Positions 15,575 through 24,669 are shown, counted from the stretch's first letter. The stretch is DNA of 64,000 bases from Actinoplanes cyaneus (GCF_016862095.1 NZ_BOMH01000043.1:1-64000), one strand, 5' to 3'. Made by a program: numbers and translations. The notes: generated by a model from the sequence alone, not told the origin.

Positions 15575-17213
15575 CCGGTGGTACCAGCAGGCGGTCGTGT
15601 ACTGCCTGGACATCGATACCTTCGCCGACTCGAACGGCGACGGCTGCGGGGACATCCCCGGACTGATCGGCCGTCTCGACTATCTGGCCCGGCTGGGTGT
15701 GACCTGCCTGTGGCTGAACCCGATCCACCCGTCGCCGGACCGCGACGACGGTTACGACGTGGCCGACTTCTACAACGTCGACCCGCGGTTCGGCAACCTC
15801 GGGGACTTCGCCGAGCTGCTGCACCAGGCCGGCAACCGGGGCATCAAGGTGATCATCGACCTGGTGGTCAACCACACCTCGGACAAGCACCCGTGGTTCG
15901 TCTCCGCCCGGTCGTCGCCCGATTCGCCGTACCGCGACTGGTATGTCTGGAGCGAGACCGAGCCGGCGGATCGCCACCAGGGCATGGTCTTCCCCGGCGA
16001 GCAGGCGGAGACCTGGAGTTACGACCGCACCGCCAAGCTCTGGTACTACCACCGCTTCTACAAGTTCCAGCCGGACCTCAACATCAAGAACCCCGAGGTG
16101 CGCGAGGAGATCAAGAAGATCTGCGCGTTCTGGCTGCAGCTGGGGGTGGCCGGGTTCCGGATGGACGCGGTGCCGTTCATCATCGAGGAGACCGACCCGG
16201 GCAACCCGGACGCGCCCAAGGACTTCGCGTTCCTCACCGAGCTGCGCTCGCACCTGCAGTGGCGCAAGAGCGACGCGGTGCTGCTCGCCGAGGCCAATGT
16301 GGAGCCCGCGCAGCTGGTCACCTACTTCGGCGACGAGGGCGGCTCGGGCAACCGGATCCACATGCTCTTCGACTTCATGCTGAACGCCAAGATGGTGCTC
16401 GCGCTGGCCCGGGAGGATCCGGAGCCGATCATCGACGCGCTGCGGGACACGCCGACGCTGCCGCCCGGCGGTCAGTGGGCGACGTTCCTGCGCAACCACG
16501 ACGAGATCGACCTGTCGCGGCTCACCGCCGAGCAGCGCGCGGACGTCTTCGCGAGGTTCGGCCCCGACGAGGACATGCAGCTCTACGGCCGGGGCATCCG
16601 CCGGCGCCTGGCCCCCATGCTCGGCAACGATCGGCGGCGGATCGAACTGGCGTACGCGCTGCAGTTCAGTCTCCGCGGTACCCCGGTGCTGAGGTACGGC
16701 GAGGAGATCGGCATGGGCGACGACCTGAAGCTCGAGGGCCGCGACGCCATCCGCACCCCGATGCAGTGGTCCGGCATGCCCAACGGCGGGTTCTCCGGCG
16801 CGGAACCCGATCAGCTGGTCCGCCCGATGATCACGGACGGGGACTTCGGCTACGAGAAGGTCAACGTCACCCTGCAGCGCCATGACCGGACCTCGCTGCT
16901 CTCCTGGTTCGAGCGGATGATCCGCACGCTGCGCGAGGCGCCCGAGGTCGGCAGCGGCACCTGCTCGTACGTCGACGTGCCCGTGCCGAAGGGCCTGCTC
17001 GTGCACCGGGCTGAGGACGGCACCGGCACCATGCTGTTCCTGCACAACCTCGGCCCGGACGACGTGACCGTCGACCTGAGCAGCATCGGCGAGACCGCGG
17101 AGCTGCCCAACGACGTGCTCGCCGACTCCGAGTACCCGGACCCGGGCAAGCTCGCCGATCTTCCGGTGGCCGGATACGGATACCGGTGGATCCGCGTGCG
17201 CAGAACTGCCTGA
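15567..17213 (+). CDS. GH13 alpha-amylase-family protein, trehalose synthase-like
   Basis: This 548-aa cytosolic enzyme has the (beta/alpha)8 GH13 barrel. Conserved regions are visible: DLVVNHTS, GFRMDAVPF with the nucleophile Asp, LLAEAN with the acid/base Glu, and RNHDE. The arrangement (DGYDVADFYNVDPRFG, WYYHRFYKFQPDLN) resembles TreS, which interconverts maltose and trehalose. No C-terminal maltokinase domain is present. ATG 15567 overlaps the previous gene by 8 nt. The true reaction could be an alpha-glucosidase or transglucosidase instead. Confidence 0.85.
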   Translation: MSDRWYQQAVVYCLDIDTFADSNGDGCGDIPGLIGRLDYLARLGVTCLWLNPIHPSPDRDDGYDVADFYNVDPRFGNLGDFAELLHQAGNRGIKVIIDLVVNHTSDKHPWFVSARSSPDSPYRDWYVWSETEPADRHQGMVFPGEQAETWSYDRTAKLWYYHRFYKFQPDLNIKNPEVREEIKKICAFWLQLGVAGFRMDAVPFIIEETDPGNPDAPKDFAFLTELRSHLQWRKSDAVLLAEANVEPAQLVTYFGDEGGSGNRIHMLFDFMLNAKMVLALAREDPEPIIDALRDTPTLPPGGQWATFLRNHDEIDLSRLTAEQRADVFARFGPDEDMQLYGRGIRRRLAPMLGNDRRRIELAYALQFSLRGTPVLRYGEEIGMGDDLKLEGRDAIRTPMQWSGMPNGGFSGAEPDQLVRPMITDGDFGYEKVNVTLQRHDRTSLLSWFERMIRTLREAPEVGSGTCSYVDVPVPKGLLVHRAEDGTGTMLFLHNLGPDDVTVDLSSIGETAELPNDVLADSEYPDPGKLADLPVAGYGYRWIRVRRTA

Positions 17214-17264
17214 CCCGGATTAGAGTGCGGCAGGGAGCAGCGAAGATCACAACGGGAGGCCGCA

Positions 17265-18029
17265 GTGTCGCAGTCCGCATCGTCGAGGGTCGCCATCGTC
17301 ACCGGAGCCGCCCGCGGCATCGGTGAGGCCATCGCACTCAAGCTCGCCGCTGACGGCCTCGCCGTGGCGGTCGTCGACCTCGACGAGGGCGCCTGTGCGA
17401 ACACGGTCACCGCGATCCACGACGCCGGCGGCACCGCGGTCGCGATCGGCGCCGACGTGTCGAAGCCGGAACAGGTGACCGCCGCGGTGGAGCGGGTCGT
17501 GGCCGAGCTCGGCCCGCCCACTGTCCTGGTCAACAACGCCGGCGTGCTCCGCGACAACCTGCTCTTCAAGATGTCCGACGACGACTGGGACATCGTGATG
17601 AGCGTGCACCTGAAGGGCTCGTTCCTGTTCAGCCGCGCGGTGCAGAAGCACATGGTCGACGCGGGCTTCGGCCGGATCGTGAGCCTGTCGAGCACCTCGG
17701 CGCTGGGCAATCGCGGTCAGGCGAACTACGCGGCGGCCAAGGCCGGGCTGCAGGGCTTCACCAAGACGCTGGCCATCGAGCTCGGCAAGTTCGGCATCAC
17801 CGCGAACGCGGTGGCCCCCGGATTCATCGTCACCGACATGACCCGGGCCACCGCGGCGCGGATGGGCGTCGACTTCGCCGACTTCGAGAAGGCGTCGATC
17901 GGTCAGATCCCGGTGGCCCGCGCGGGCCGTCCCGAGGATGTGGCGAACACCGTCTCGTTCCTGGCGAGCGAGGGCGCCGGATTCGTGTCCGGTCAGGTGA
18001 TTTACGTGGCCGGTGGGCCGAGAGACTGA
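17265..18029 (+). CDS. Short-chain dehydrogenase/reductase, FabG-like
   Basis: The 254-aa Rossmann-fold oxidoreductase has the nucleotide-binding motif TGAARGIG (13-20), NNAG near 90 and the Ser...YAAAK catalytic set. It ends in the classical SDR tail (GFVSGQVIYVAGG). It is closest in style to 3-oxoacyl-ACP reductases, but the lone position prevents assigning a pathway. GTG 17265 has GGGAGG about 7 nt upstream. A TAGAGT -10 candidate lies at 17221. Confidence 0.88.
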   Translation: MSQSASSRVAIVTGAARGIGEAIALKLAADGLAVAVVDLDEGACANTVTAIHDAGGTAVAIGADVSKPEQVTAAVERVVAELGPPTVLVNNAGVLRDNLLFKMSDDDWDIVMSVHLKGSFLFSRAVQKHMVDAGFGRIVSLSSTSALGNRGQANYAAAKAGLQGFTKTLAIELGKFGITANAVAPGFIVTDMTRATAARMGVDFADFEKASIGQIPVARAGRPEDVANTVSFLASEGAGFVSGQVIYVAGGPRD

Positions 18030-18065
18030 TGCTGGCAACTTGCTGAGAGCGGCTACAAAGAAGTG

Positions 18066-18488
18066 ATGAACCGACGCATGAGTTCCCGCAGCGTGTCGCT
18101 GACCAGCACATTCCTGCTGCTCGCCGCGGGCGGCGCGGCGGCTTGTGACAACGACCGCTATCACGACGAAGGCTTCTACTGCGCCGACGAGAACGGTGTG
18201 ATCGTCGACGAGGACTACTGCGACGACACCCACCGCAGCGGCGCCTATTACGGCGGCGGTGGCGGGTATTACATCTACCACTCGCCGAGCTACCGCTCCG
18301 GTTACCGGGTCGGCGAGAAACTGCCCTCCGGCGGCAGCCGCTTCGCCTACAACGACTCGGCCTCCCGCAGCACGTACGGGCTGCCGTCGACCGGCCGGGT
18401 CGGCAACGGCACCGTCAAGACGGGCGTCGTCGGCAAGGGTGGCAGCGGCAGCAAGGGCTCCTCGGGCCACGGCTCCTCGGGTGGATGA
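18066..18488 (+). CDS. Gly/Ser-rich lipoprotein-like protein, YgiB-like
   Basis: The 140-aa protein has an N-terminal hydrophobic segment ending in AAACD (possible lipobox), then an acidic Tyr-rich part (CADENGVIVDEDYCDD), a GGGGGYYIYH stretch and a Gly/Ser-rich tail. The arrangement (small Cys-containing exported protein before a glutathionylspermidine-synthase-like gene) matches the ygiB-ygiC pairing known in enterobacteria. The next gene starts 7 nt downstream. GTG 18063 immediately precedes the ATG and is an alternative. Function unknown. Confidence 0.72.
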   Translation: MNRRMSSRSVSLTSTFLLLAAGGAAACDNDRYHDEGFYCADENGVIVDEDYCDDTHRSGAYYGGGGGYYIYHSPSYRSGYRVGEKLPSGGSRFAYNDSASRSTYGLPSTGRVGNGTVKTGVVGKGGSGSKGSSGHGSSGG

Positions 18489-18495
18489 TCAGTAG

Positions 18496-19962
18496 ATGCG
18501 ACGCATTCCGTACGGTCCGGTCCGGGACGGCTGGCGGCTGACCAATTTCAGTCTCGGGCTGACCTACAACGACGACGTGCTGCCCGACGGGTCGATGTAC
18601 TCGTACTGGCAGGAGGGGCCGTACTACGACTTCACCGCCGCCGAGATCGAGGAGCTCGAGGCGGCCACGGCGACGCTGTACGACATGTGCCTCGAGGCCG
18701 GCGACTGGATGGTCGAGCAGTGCCCACGGCGTACCGTCGAAGGCCGCAGGCAGGGTTTCATGTCCTCGATCTGCACGCCGGAGGCGTGTTTCCTGAGCCG
18801 CATCGGCATCCCGGAGTACACGCACGAGCAGATCATCCGGACCTGGTTCGACGGCGACGCGGAGACGTGGACGCACTACGACAAGGACCCGGACATGCGC
18901 ACGCCGATGCAGACGCCGGACTTCTCGCCGAGCATCTACGGCCGCTTCGACCTGTGGTACCACGGCGCCGGCAGCACCCCCAAGCTGCTGGAGTTCAACG
19001 CGCAGACGCCGACGTCCCTGGTCGAGGCCGCGGTGATCCAGTGGCACTGGATGGACCAGACCGGGGTCACCCGGCACGAGTGGCGGCAGTGGAACTCCAT
19101 CCACGACCGGCTGGTCGGCTGGGAAGCGACCCCGGGCGGCGAGCCGGCCGAGCCCGGCGCGTGGCGGCGCAACATCGCCAAGCTGCGCGAGGCCCGTCCG
19201 TGGCTCCCGGAAAAGCCCAAGATCTTCTTCGCGTACGAGACGTCGGACACTTCCGGCGAGGACCGGATGAACGTCGCCTACCTGATGGCCACGGCCGAGG
19301 AGGCCGGCTTCCCGGTCGAGTTGATCGCGATGAGCCAGATCGGCTGGGACGTTGCCGACGACCGGGTGGTCTTCGTGCCCGGGCCCGGCCGTGAGCACGA
19401 GGCACAGCCGATCGACGTGATCTTCATGCTCTACCCGTGGGAGTGGTTCTGGCACGACGAGGGCGGCAAGGCCTTCTTCCGGAACATGGCCGACCCCGCG
19501 AAACGCGGCACGGTGTGGATCGAGCCGCCCTACAAGGCCGCGCTGCTCGGCAACAAGGCGCTGCTCCCGGTGCTGTGGAAACTGTTCGGTTCCGACCCGG
19601 AGCGCGGCAAGTACCTGCTGCCGGCCTACTTCGCGGAGTCGTCCAAGGCGGCGCAGCTCACGTCGTACGCGAAGAAGCCGATCTGGGGTCGCGAGGGTGG
19701 CTCGGTGACCCTGGTCCGGGACGGGACCCCGATCGTCGACAACCCTTCGGAGTACGGGTCGGACGGGCGCTACATCGTGCAGGAACTCCGCGAGCTGCCG
19801 TCCTTCGACGGGCTGGAGGGCACGGTCCACCCGGTCATCGGCTCGTGGCTGATCGACGGCGAGCCGGCCGGCATGGGCATCCGTGAGGGCCTCGGCGTCG
19901 AAGGCCTTGTCACCAGGGACAACTGCAACTTCCTGCCCCACGCCATCGAGTCCGAGAACTGA
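18496..19962 (+). CDS. Glutathionylspermidine synthase-like ATP-grasp protein (YgiC/YjfC type)
   Basis: This 488-aa ATP-dependent amide-forming enzyme has the synthetase fold of glutathionylspermidine synthase (GSP_synth) but no amidase domain. KLLEFNAQTPTSLVEAA, YPWEWFW and KPIWGREGGSV are family hallmarks. Actinomycetes lack glutathionylspermidine, so the true substrates are probably other peptides or polyamines. The link with the preceding YgiB-like gene suggests a function at the envelope. Three 62-bp tandem repeats begin right after the stop. Confidence 0.88.
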   Translation: MRRIPYGPVRDGWRLTNFSLGLTYNDDVLPDGSMYSYWQEGPYYDFTAAEIEELEAATATLYDMCLEAGDWMVEQCPRRTVEGRRQGFMSSICTPEACFLSRIGIPEYTHEQIIRTWFDGDAETWTHYDKDPDMRTPMQTPDFSPSIYGRFDLWYHGAGSTPKLLEFNAQTPTSLVEAAVIQWHWMDQTGVTRHEWRQWNSIHDRLVGWEATPGGEPAEPGAWRRNIAKLREARPWLPEKPKIFFAYETSDTSGEDRMNVAYLMATAEEAGFPVELIAMSQIGWDVADDRVVFVPGPGREHEAQPIDVIFMLYPWEWFWHDEGGKAFFRNMADPAKRGTVWIEPPYKAALLGNKALLPVLWKLFGSDPERGKYLLPAYFAESSKAAQLTSYAKKPIWGREGGSVTLVRDGTPIVDNPSEYGSDGRYIVQELRELPSFDGLEGTVHPVIGSWLIDGEPAGMGIREGLGVEGLVTRDNCNFLPHAIESEN

Positions 19963-19966
19963 CCAT

Positions 19967-20170
19967 CCCTGAGCACCAGCCGAGTTCCGTCGGCTGGTCC
20001 TCAAGGGTGTTTCCCACCTGTATTGCACCCCTGAGCGCCAGCCGCCCGGAGCAAGCTGGCGCTGACGGTTGTTTTCCGCACGTATTGCAACCCTGAGCGC
20101 CAGCCGCGCTGGGCGAGCTGGTGCTGACGGTTGTTTCCGGCACGTATTACAGCCCTGAGTACCAGTCGAC
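19967..20170. repeat. Three tandem 62-bp repeats plus a partial fourth
   Basis: Units start at 19967, 20029 and 20091, each exactly 62 bp, with the start of a fourth at 20153. Each begins CCCTGAGYRCCAGYCG and ends CGTATTGCAN or close to it. Each contains an inverted repeat pairing AGCGCCAGC with GCTGGCGCT or a matching variant. Changes in the first unit's stem are compensated, as if the hairpin were conserved. It follows the YgiC-like gene and may end its transcript. Confidence 0.8.
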
Positions 20171-20201
20171 CGCCCGCCTGCCGTGATGCCGCACCCGGGT
20201 C

Positions 20202-20325
20202 AGCGGACCGCGCCCACCCAGCGACCGCTCGCGGCGGCAGCACCGTGGTCAGGGCGGAGGTGGCCTGGCTAGCGAACCGTGCCCACTCAGCCACAGTTTG
20301 CGGCGGCAGCACCTTGGCCGCTTCT
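20202..20325. repeat. Imperfect 69-bp tandem duplication
   Basis: The block starting AGCGGACCG at 20202 recurs diverged at 20271 (AGCGAACCG). Both contain GCGGCGGCAGCACC, at 20231 and 20300. It lies between the 62-bp repeats and the end of the next gene. No coding potential is seen. Confidence 0.55.
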
Positions 20326-20755
20326 AGCCCCGCTCCGGCCGGCGACGCCAGATCCACCACAGCCCGATGAACGGCAGGATCAGCGGCACATACCCATACC
20401 CGCTCCCATACCGCGACCACACCGTGTCATCCGGGAAGGCGACCGCATCAGCAATGCTCAGGGTGCCCACGACCAGCACCCCGATCAACTCGATGCTGCA
20501 GCTCACCAGCGCAATGAGCCGCCCCCGGACCCCGCCCACCGCCAGGCCGACCGTAGCCGCGATGTAGACCAACCCGGCCAAGGCGGACAACACATACGCC
20601 AGCGGCGCCTCGCCGAAGTGGGTGCTGATCTGAACCAGCGCACGGGCACTCGCGGACAGCGCGAACGTGCCGTAGACAAGCAGCAGGACCCGCCCGAGAC
20701 CGGTGCCGAGCGCGGCGTCGCGGGGCCGGGCGGAGGTGGTGGGTTCGTCAGGCAC
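20324..20755 (-). CDS. Small integral membrane protein
   Basis: The 143-aa protein has four hydrophobic segments and a basic end (WWIWRRRPERG). YGSGYGYVPLILP before the last segment is conserved-looking. I do not recognise the family. Its start overlaps the end of the upstream gene by 8 nt, so the two form a tight operon. Confidence 0.72.
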   Translation of the reverse strand: MPDEPTTSARPRDAALGTGLGRVLLLVYGTFALSASARALVQISTHFGEAPLAYVLSALAGLVYIAATVGLAVGGVRGRLIALVSCSIELIGVLVVGTLSIADAVAFPDDTVWSRYGSGYGYVPLILPFIGLWWIWRRRPERG

Positions 20756-21113
20756 CGGTCACCGACGCGATCTGCTGCAGGCGCAGCACGAGGACGGGCA
20801 GGACGACGGCGCCGACGCCGAGGATGAGGCTGCCCCAGCGGGTGGGTTCCATCTTGGCCAGCCAGGCGGTGACCGGGGCGAAACAGATCGTGGTGATCAG
20901 GTAACCGCCGAACGTGGCGGTGTCGGATGGGCGGGGCCCGTCGAAGAGGCCGATCACGGCGACCACGACGAGGACCGCGACGAGGGCGCTGAGCCCGCCC
21001 ATGGTCAGCAGGTCGAGGCGGCTGGGCGCGCGGTCGAGTGCGGAGCGCAGGAAATACCACGCCGCGAGGAGGAGAGCGACGACGATGGTCGCCACCGAGA
21101 GGGGACCGTTCAC
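20748..21113 (-). CDS. Small integral membrane protein
   Basis: The 121-aa protein has four hydrophobic segments and an acidic/basic loop (FDGPRPSDTATFGGY). Function unknown. GTG 21113 is chosen because TAACCT lies 7 nt upstream, implying a leaderless mRNA. The frame stays open to 21449, but that part is antisense to the oxidoreductase and not protein-like. It is divergent from the oxidoreductase gene. Confidence 0.7.
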   Translation of the reverse strand: MNGPLSVATIVVALLLAAWYFLRSALDRAPSRLDLLTMGGLSALVAVLVVVAVIGLFDGPRPSDTATFGGYLITTICFAPVTAWLAKMEPTRWGSLILGVGAVVLPVLVLRLQQIASVTGA

Positions 21114-21191
21114 CCGGCACAGGTTACTGAGGTGACCCTGGGCTGGTAACTTCCGGCCCCTGGAGATCTTGCAGAGGAGAGTGGGCAAACA

Positions 21192-22088
21192 GTGCGCTTC
21201 GGATTGTTCGGTACTGGCCCGTGGGCGCACATGGTGCACTCCGAGGCCCTCGCGCGGCACCCGGAAGCCGAGTTCGCCGGTGTCTGGGGACGGAATCCGG
21301 CCAAGGCTCAGGAGTTGGCCGCCAAGCACGGGAGCCGCGCCTACGAGGACGTGGACGCGCTGCTCGCCGACGTGGATGCGGTCGCGATCGCGCTGCCGCC
21401 GGACGTTCAGGGGCCGATCGCGCTCCGGGCGGCCCGGGCCGGGCGGCATCTGATCCTGGACAAGCCGGTCTCACTGCGTACGGACGAGGCCTCGGAATTG
21501 GCCTCTGCCGTCGCGGAGCGTGACCTTGCGTCGGTGGTCTTCTTCACCCGGCGGTTCGTGCCGGAGACGGAGAAGTTCCTGGCCGAGGCGGTCGCGGCGG
21601 GCGGCTGGACCGAGGCGCGGGTCGACCACCTCGGTTCCATCTTCACGCCGGACAACCCGTTCGGCGCCTCGCCGTGGCGGCGTGAGCGTGGCGGCCTCTG
21701 GGATGTCGGGCCGCACGCCCTGTCGCTGGTGCTGCCGGTGCTCGGGCCGGTGACCGAGGTGACCGGGATGGCGGGCGAGCGGGACCTGACGGCGCTGGTG
21801 CTGCGCCACGAGGGTGGCGCGATCAGCAGGCTCACCCTTTCGGTGGACGCCCCGGCGGCGGCCGCGCGGCAGTCGGCCGAGTTCGCCGGCGAGGCCGGGG
21901 TGTGGCCGGTGCCGGCCGTCGAGTTCGACGCCGTGGACATGTTCGGGCGTGCGATCGATCAGCTGCTGGCAGCCGCCGCGGGTGGCCCGGCCTCCGCTGT
22001 CGACGTCCGGTTCGGCCGGCAGGTGACGGCGGTGCTGGGTGCCGCGGACGAGGCGATCGCGCAGGGCCGGACGGTCCGGCTCGCCTGA
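21192..22088 (+). CDS. Gfo/Idh/MocA-family NAD(P)-dependent oxidoreductase
   Basis: The 298-aa protein has an N-terminal Rossmann fold (FGLFGTGPWAHMVH) and DKPVSL, the usual EKP-type motif carrying the catalytic Lys. A C-terminal substrate domain with DVGPHALSL follows. Such enzymes oxidise or reduce sugars and cyclitols such as inositol. No sugar operon is adjacent, so the substrate is unknown. GTG 21192 follows a GAGGAG somewhat far upstream. Confidence 0.87.
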   Translation: MRFGLFGTGPWAHMVHSEALARHPEAEFAGVWGRNPAKAQELAAKHGSRAYEDVDALLADVDAVAIALPPDVQGPIALRAARAGRHLILDKPVSLRTDEASELASAVAERDLASVVFFTRRFVPETEKFLAEAVAAGGWTEARVDHLGSIFTPDNPFGASPWRRERGGLWDVGPHALSLVLPVLGPVTEVTGMAGERDLTALVLRHEGGAISRLTLSVDAPAAAARQSAEFAGEAGVWPVPAVEFDAVDMFGRAIDQLLAAAAGGPASAVDVRFGRQVTAVLGAADEAIAQGRTVRLA

Positions 22089-22130
22089 GCCGGACACACG
22101 TCCCATCCCTGCTGGGGAACGCTGTCCCGG

Positions 22131-22319
22131 CTAGGGAACGGTCCGCTCGATCGCGGCGGCGCCGTCGCGCTCGAGTTCGGCGCGCGCCCGCGCGACGTTC
22201 TCCGGCGTCGGGTCCTTGCCCTGGGCCACGGCCAGATCCTCGGGGTCCCAGGGCTGCTCGGCGCCGGTGCGCCAGACGGGCGGCGCGCTGTCCTCCGGCG
22301 TTGTCCGGATCGTGTTCAT
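22131..22319 (-). CDS. Small acidic conserved hypothetical protein
   Basis: The 62-aa protein is rich in Glu, Asp and Pro (EQPWDPEDLAVAQGKDP; ARARAELERDGAAAIE). GGAGG 9 nt before the ATG strongly supports translation. No family recognised. It ends 43 nt from the convergent oxidoreductase gene. Confidence 0.68.
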   Translation of the reverse strand: MNTIRTTPEDSAPPVWRTGAEQPWDPEDLAVAQGKDPTPENVARARAELERDGAAAIERTVP

Positions 22320-22633
22320 GGGTGTCCACCTCCGTGTGAAAGATCTGCCCGGAACCCATTCTGTACGCCGGGTGAGGGTAAGAAGGCCCGAACTGAGCGC
22401 TAACTGGACAGGACCTGCGCGTTACGGATGGACGCAAAGTAGTGGGCCGAATACATTTTCGCCTGTCATGTACGCCCGGGGCGGACCGTCCCGAGAGCCG
22501 GGCCCTGGCCCGGCGCGGCGTATGTGGGGTGAGGGGACTGGGACCGCATGGCCGACTGCACTGATCACGGTTTTGCAGGTGGGCACGGTAGTGCCGGTGG
22601 CGCCCGGGAGGGAACGCCGGAAGCAGGCGCGGC
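22320..22633. other. Gene-free stretch between divergent small genes
   Basis: It must hold the promoter for the small acidic protein on the minus strand. A GC-rich hairpin (GGGCCCTGGCCC region near 22500) is visible. Nothing else is recognised. Confidence 0.4.
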
Positions 22634-22990
22634 ATGACCGGGCTCTGGGACGCGGAGCGGGACGCGGGCGAGGTGACGCGGGCGCTGAACGGCCTGGCTG
22701 CCCTGCTGGGCCGTGACGCGGAGGAGCCGCCGGACGCGGACACCCTGCGGATCATGCGGCAGCTCGTCGAGGCCGGCGCGTCGTCGGCCGGCCGGGTGCA
22801 GGGATATCTGCGGCAGTTGCGCGGCCCGGGGGACGGTGACGCGGTCGCGCTGGCGCCCGTGCTGGCCCCCTGGCGGGATTGGACGCCGTCGCACGGCCCC
22901 CTCTTCGGGGCACGTCGGGCGCCGGTGACGCGGTCGGCCCGCCGCGCCGGCGAGGTGCCTCAGCCCCGCCGGTGCGATCCGGGGGAGTGA
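22634..22990 (+). CDS. Hypothetical protein, helical
   Basis: The 118-aa frame has an N-terminal half predicted to be amphipathic helix (VTRALNGLAALLGRDAEE; IMRQLVEAGASSAGRVQGYLRQL) and a basic, low-complexity C-terminus. A GGGAGGGAA stretch lies about 18-26 nt before the ATG, which is too far for a clear SD. It converges on the AraC gene with 3 nt between stops. No family recognised; it may not be real. Confidence 0.45.
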   Translation: MTGLWDAERDAGEVTRALNGLAALLGRDAEEPPDADTLRIMRQLVEAGASSAGRVQGYLRQLRGPGDGDAVALAPVLAPWRDWTPSHGPLFGARRAPVTRSARRAGEVPQPRRCDPGE

Positions 22991-22993
22991 CTC

Positions 22994-23989
22994 TCAGCCG
23001 GGCCGGCGCAGGGTCTCCGACGGGGAGACGCCGAACCTCGCCCGGTACGCCGAGGCGAAGCGCCCCAGGTGGGCGAAGCCCCACCGGTTGGCGACCGCGG
23101 CCACCGTGACCAGGCTCGGGTCCGCTTCGCGCAGGGTGTCGTGCGCCCGATCCAGCCGGGTCTGCTGCAGGTACGCCATCGGTGTGCACCCGAGATGCCG
23201 CCGGAACCCCTCCTGCAGCGAGCGCACGCTCGTCCCCGCGATGCCGGCCAGGTCGGCCACGGTGAAGGCCCGGTCCGGCTCGTCGTTGACGGCGTCCAGC
23301 ACCCGCCGCAGTGCCCGGGGCGGCCCGGCGCCGGCCGGCGTGGTCAGCTCGTCGTGGTAGCGGTGCGGCACGCTGAGCAGCAGCCCGCTCAGCACGCTGC
23401 TGCACAGCTGCTCGGCGATCATGGGCTGGTAGATGAGGCTGGTCTCGTGTTCCAGCTCGTCGTGGAGCAGCCGGATCAGCCGGCTCCAGCTGTGCGCCGG
23501 GCCGCCGGTCAGGTCGAACGCGGGTGGCAGGTCGATCGGTCCCTCGATCGGGTGACCGAGCAGCGACGCGAGTTCACTCTCCAGGGCCCACCGCTCGATC
23601 CGCACGTCGATCTCCGCAGACGGCGCCTCCGGCCGCAGGTAGACCGGATCGCCGGGCCGGAAGACGAGCGCGGTGGCCGGCCCGGCGGTGAGATCCCGTC
23701 CGTTGCGGCGGGCCAGCACGCGCCCGATGACCGGAAGGGTGACGTGGTACGCGTCCACCTCGGCCGCGATCAGCGTTACGCCTCCGGCGAACCTGAGATG
23801 ACCCACCGTGAGCGGTCCGAGTTGGATCACCTCGACGTCGACCTTGGCGTCGGTGGTCTCGGGCGCTCCCAGGGACACCGGGTGGTAGAAACGATTCAGT
23901 ACGTCACGGGCCTCGCGGACGCCGACGCTGTCGAAGTAGACGTTGTCCGGGGCCGGTGCGGAACCGGCTCCGGGGCCGGCGTCACCCAT
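22994..23989 (-). CDS. AraC-family transcriptional regulator
   Basis: The 331-aa protein has an N-terminal AraC-binding-like domain (about 30-200) and a C-terminal double helix-turn-helix (about 225-328; FTVADLAGIAGTSVRSLQEGFRRHLG, VAAVANRWGFAHLGRFASAYRARFG). It resembles regulators of aromatic-compound or small-molecule metabolism, but no obvious target is adjacent. The start lacks a clear SD or TANNNT box, so it is somewhat uncertain. Confidence 0.87.
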   Translation of the reverse strand: MGDAGPGAGSAPAPDNVYFDSVGVREARDVLNRFYHPVSLGAPETTDAKVDVEVIQLGPLTVGHLRFAGGVTLIAAEVDAYHVTLPVIGRVLARRNGRDLTAGPATALVFRPGDPVYLRPEAPSAEIDVRIERWALESELASLLGHPIEGPIDLPPAFDLTGGPAHSWSRLIRLLHDELEHETSLIYQPMIAEQLCSSVLSGLLLSVPHRYHDELTTPAGAGPPRALRRVLDAVNDEPDRAFTVADLAGIAGTSVRSLQEGFRRHLGCTPMAYLQQTRLDRAHDTLREADPSLVTVAAVANRWGFAHLGRFASAYRARFGVSPSETLRRPG

Positions 23990-24312
23990 GCCGTCCGGTG
24001 CTCCATCGCATACGGTGAGTATTCGGCCAGTTTCAGTGGACAGTCAACGTGGTCGCCACGCAGTGACCGTTCCAGCACATTCCGGCCATATGAACTACTC
24101 TGGCGTTCCGCGCCTACGTGGCGTAACTTGCAGACCAGCGGATTGTTGTAGGAACGCGGGTTCGGCTGGGCATCTCCAGCGGCTGGGCGTCTCCAGTGAA
24201 TGGGCGTCTCCCAGCGAACGCCGCGTGCGGATGACCTTTTCATCGGGGCGACCCCACCGTGTCCCGCGGCAAGTCGGTGTCGGACCTCCCGGCGCCAGAA
24301 GAGAGGGCAGCT

Positions 24313-24669
24313 GTGTATCTGCCGATCACGACCCGCCAGCTGGCCGACGGCACTGTCGAGATCGCCCCGAGCGGCGAAATCGATCTGGACAACGCGCACG
24401 TCATGCGGGACGCCGTGAACGACGTTCTGACGACCATGACTCCCAGCAGGATCTGCCTCGATCTTCAGCGCGTGATGCTGATCGACAGCATCGGGATCGG
24501 CATCCTGGTGGCGTGTTTCCACACCGCGGCCGCCAGCGGCATCAAGCTCGTGGTGAGTCATCCCAGTGCCACGGTCTACCGGCAGCTCTGGGTTTCCGGC
24601 CTGGTCGGCCTGCTCGGCTGCGCCGAGCCACCCTCGCCGCGCACCTCGGTGGGCCTGCGGCCCTCCTGA
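24313..24669 (+). CDS. STAS-domain anti-sigma factor antagonist
   Basis: The 118-aa protein is a single STAS domain like SpoIIAA/RsbV. DSIGIGIL holds the Ser expected to be phosphorylated by an anti-sigma kinase; unphosphorylated protein would release a sigma factor. The frame extends to GTG 24259, but GTG 24313 has GAGAGGG about 6 nt upstream and gives the standard STAS length. No cognate kinase or sigma factor lies in the window, which is common for actinomycete orphans. Confidence 0.85.
   Translation: MYLPITTRQLADGTVEIAPSGEIDLDNAHVMRDAVNDVLTTMTPSRICLDLQRVMLIDSIGIGILVACFHTAAASGIKLVVSHPSATVYRQLWVSGLVGLLGCAEPPSPRTSVGLRPS

Noticed and set aside
19967..20170. CRISPR array
   Set aside because: Repeats are contiguous with no spacers of separate sequence, only three units, and no cas genes.
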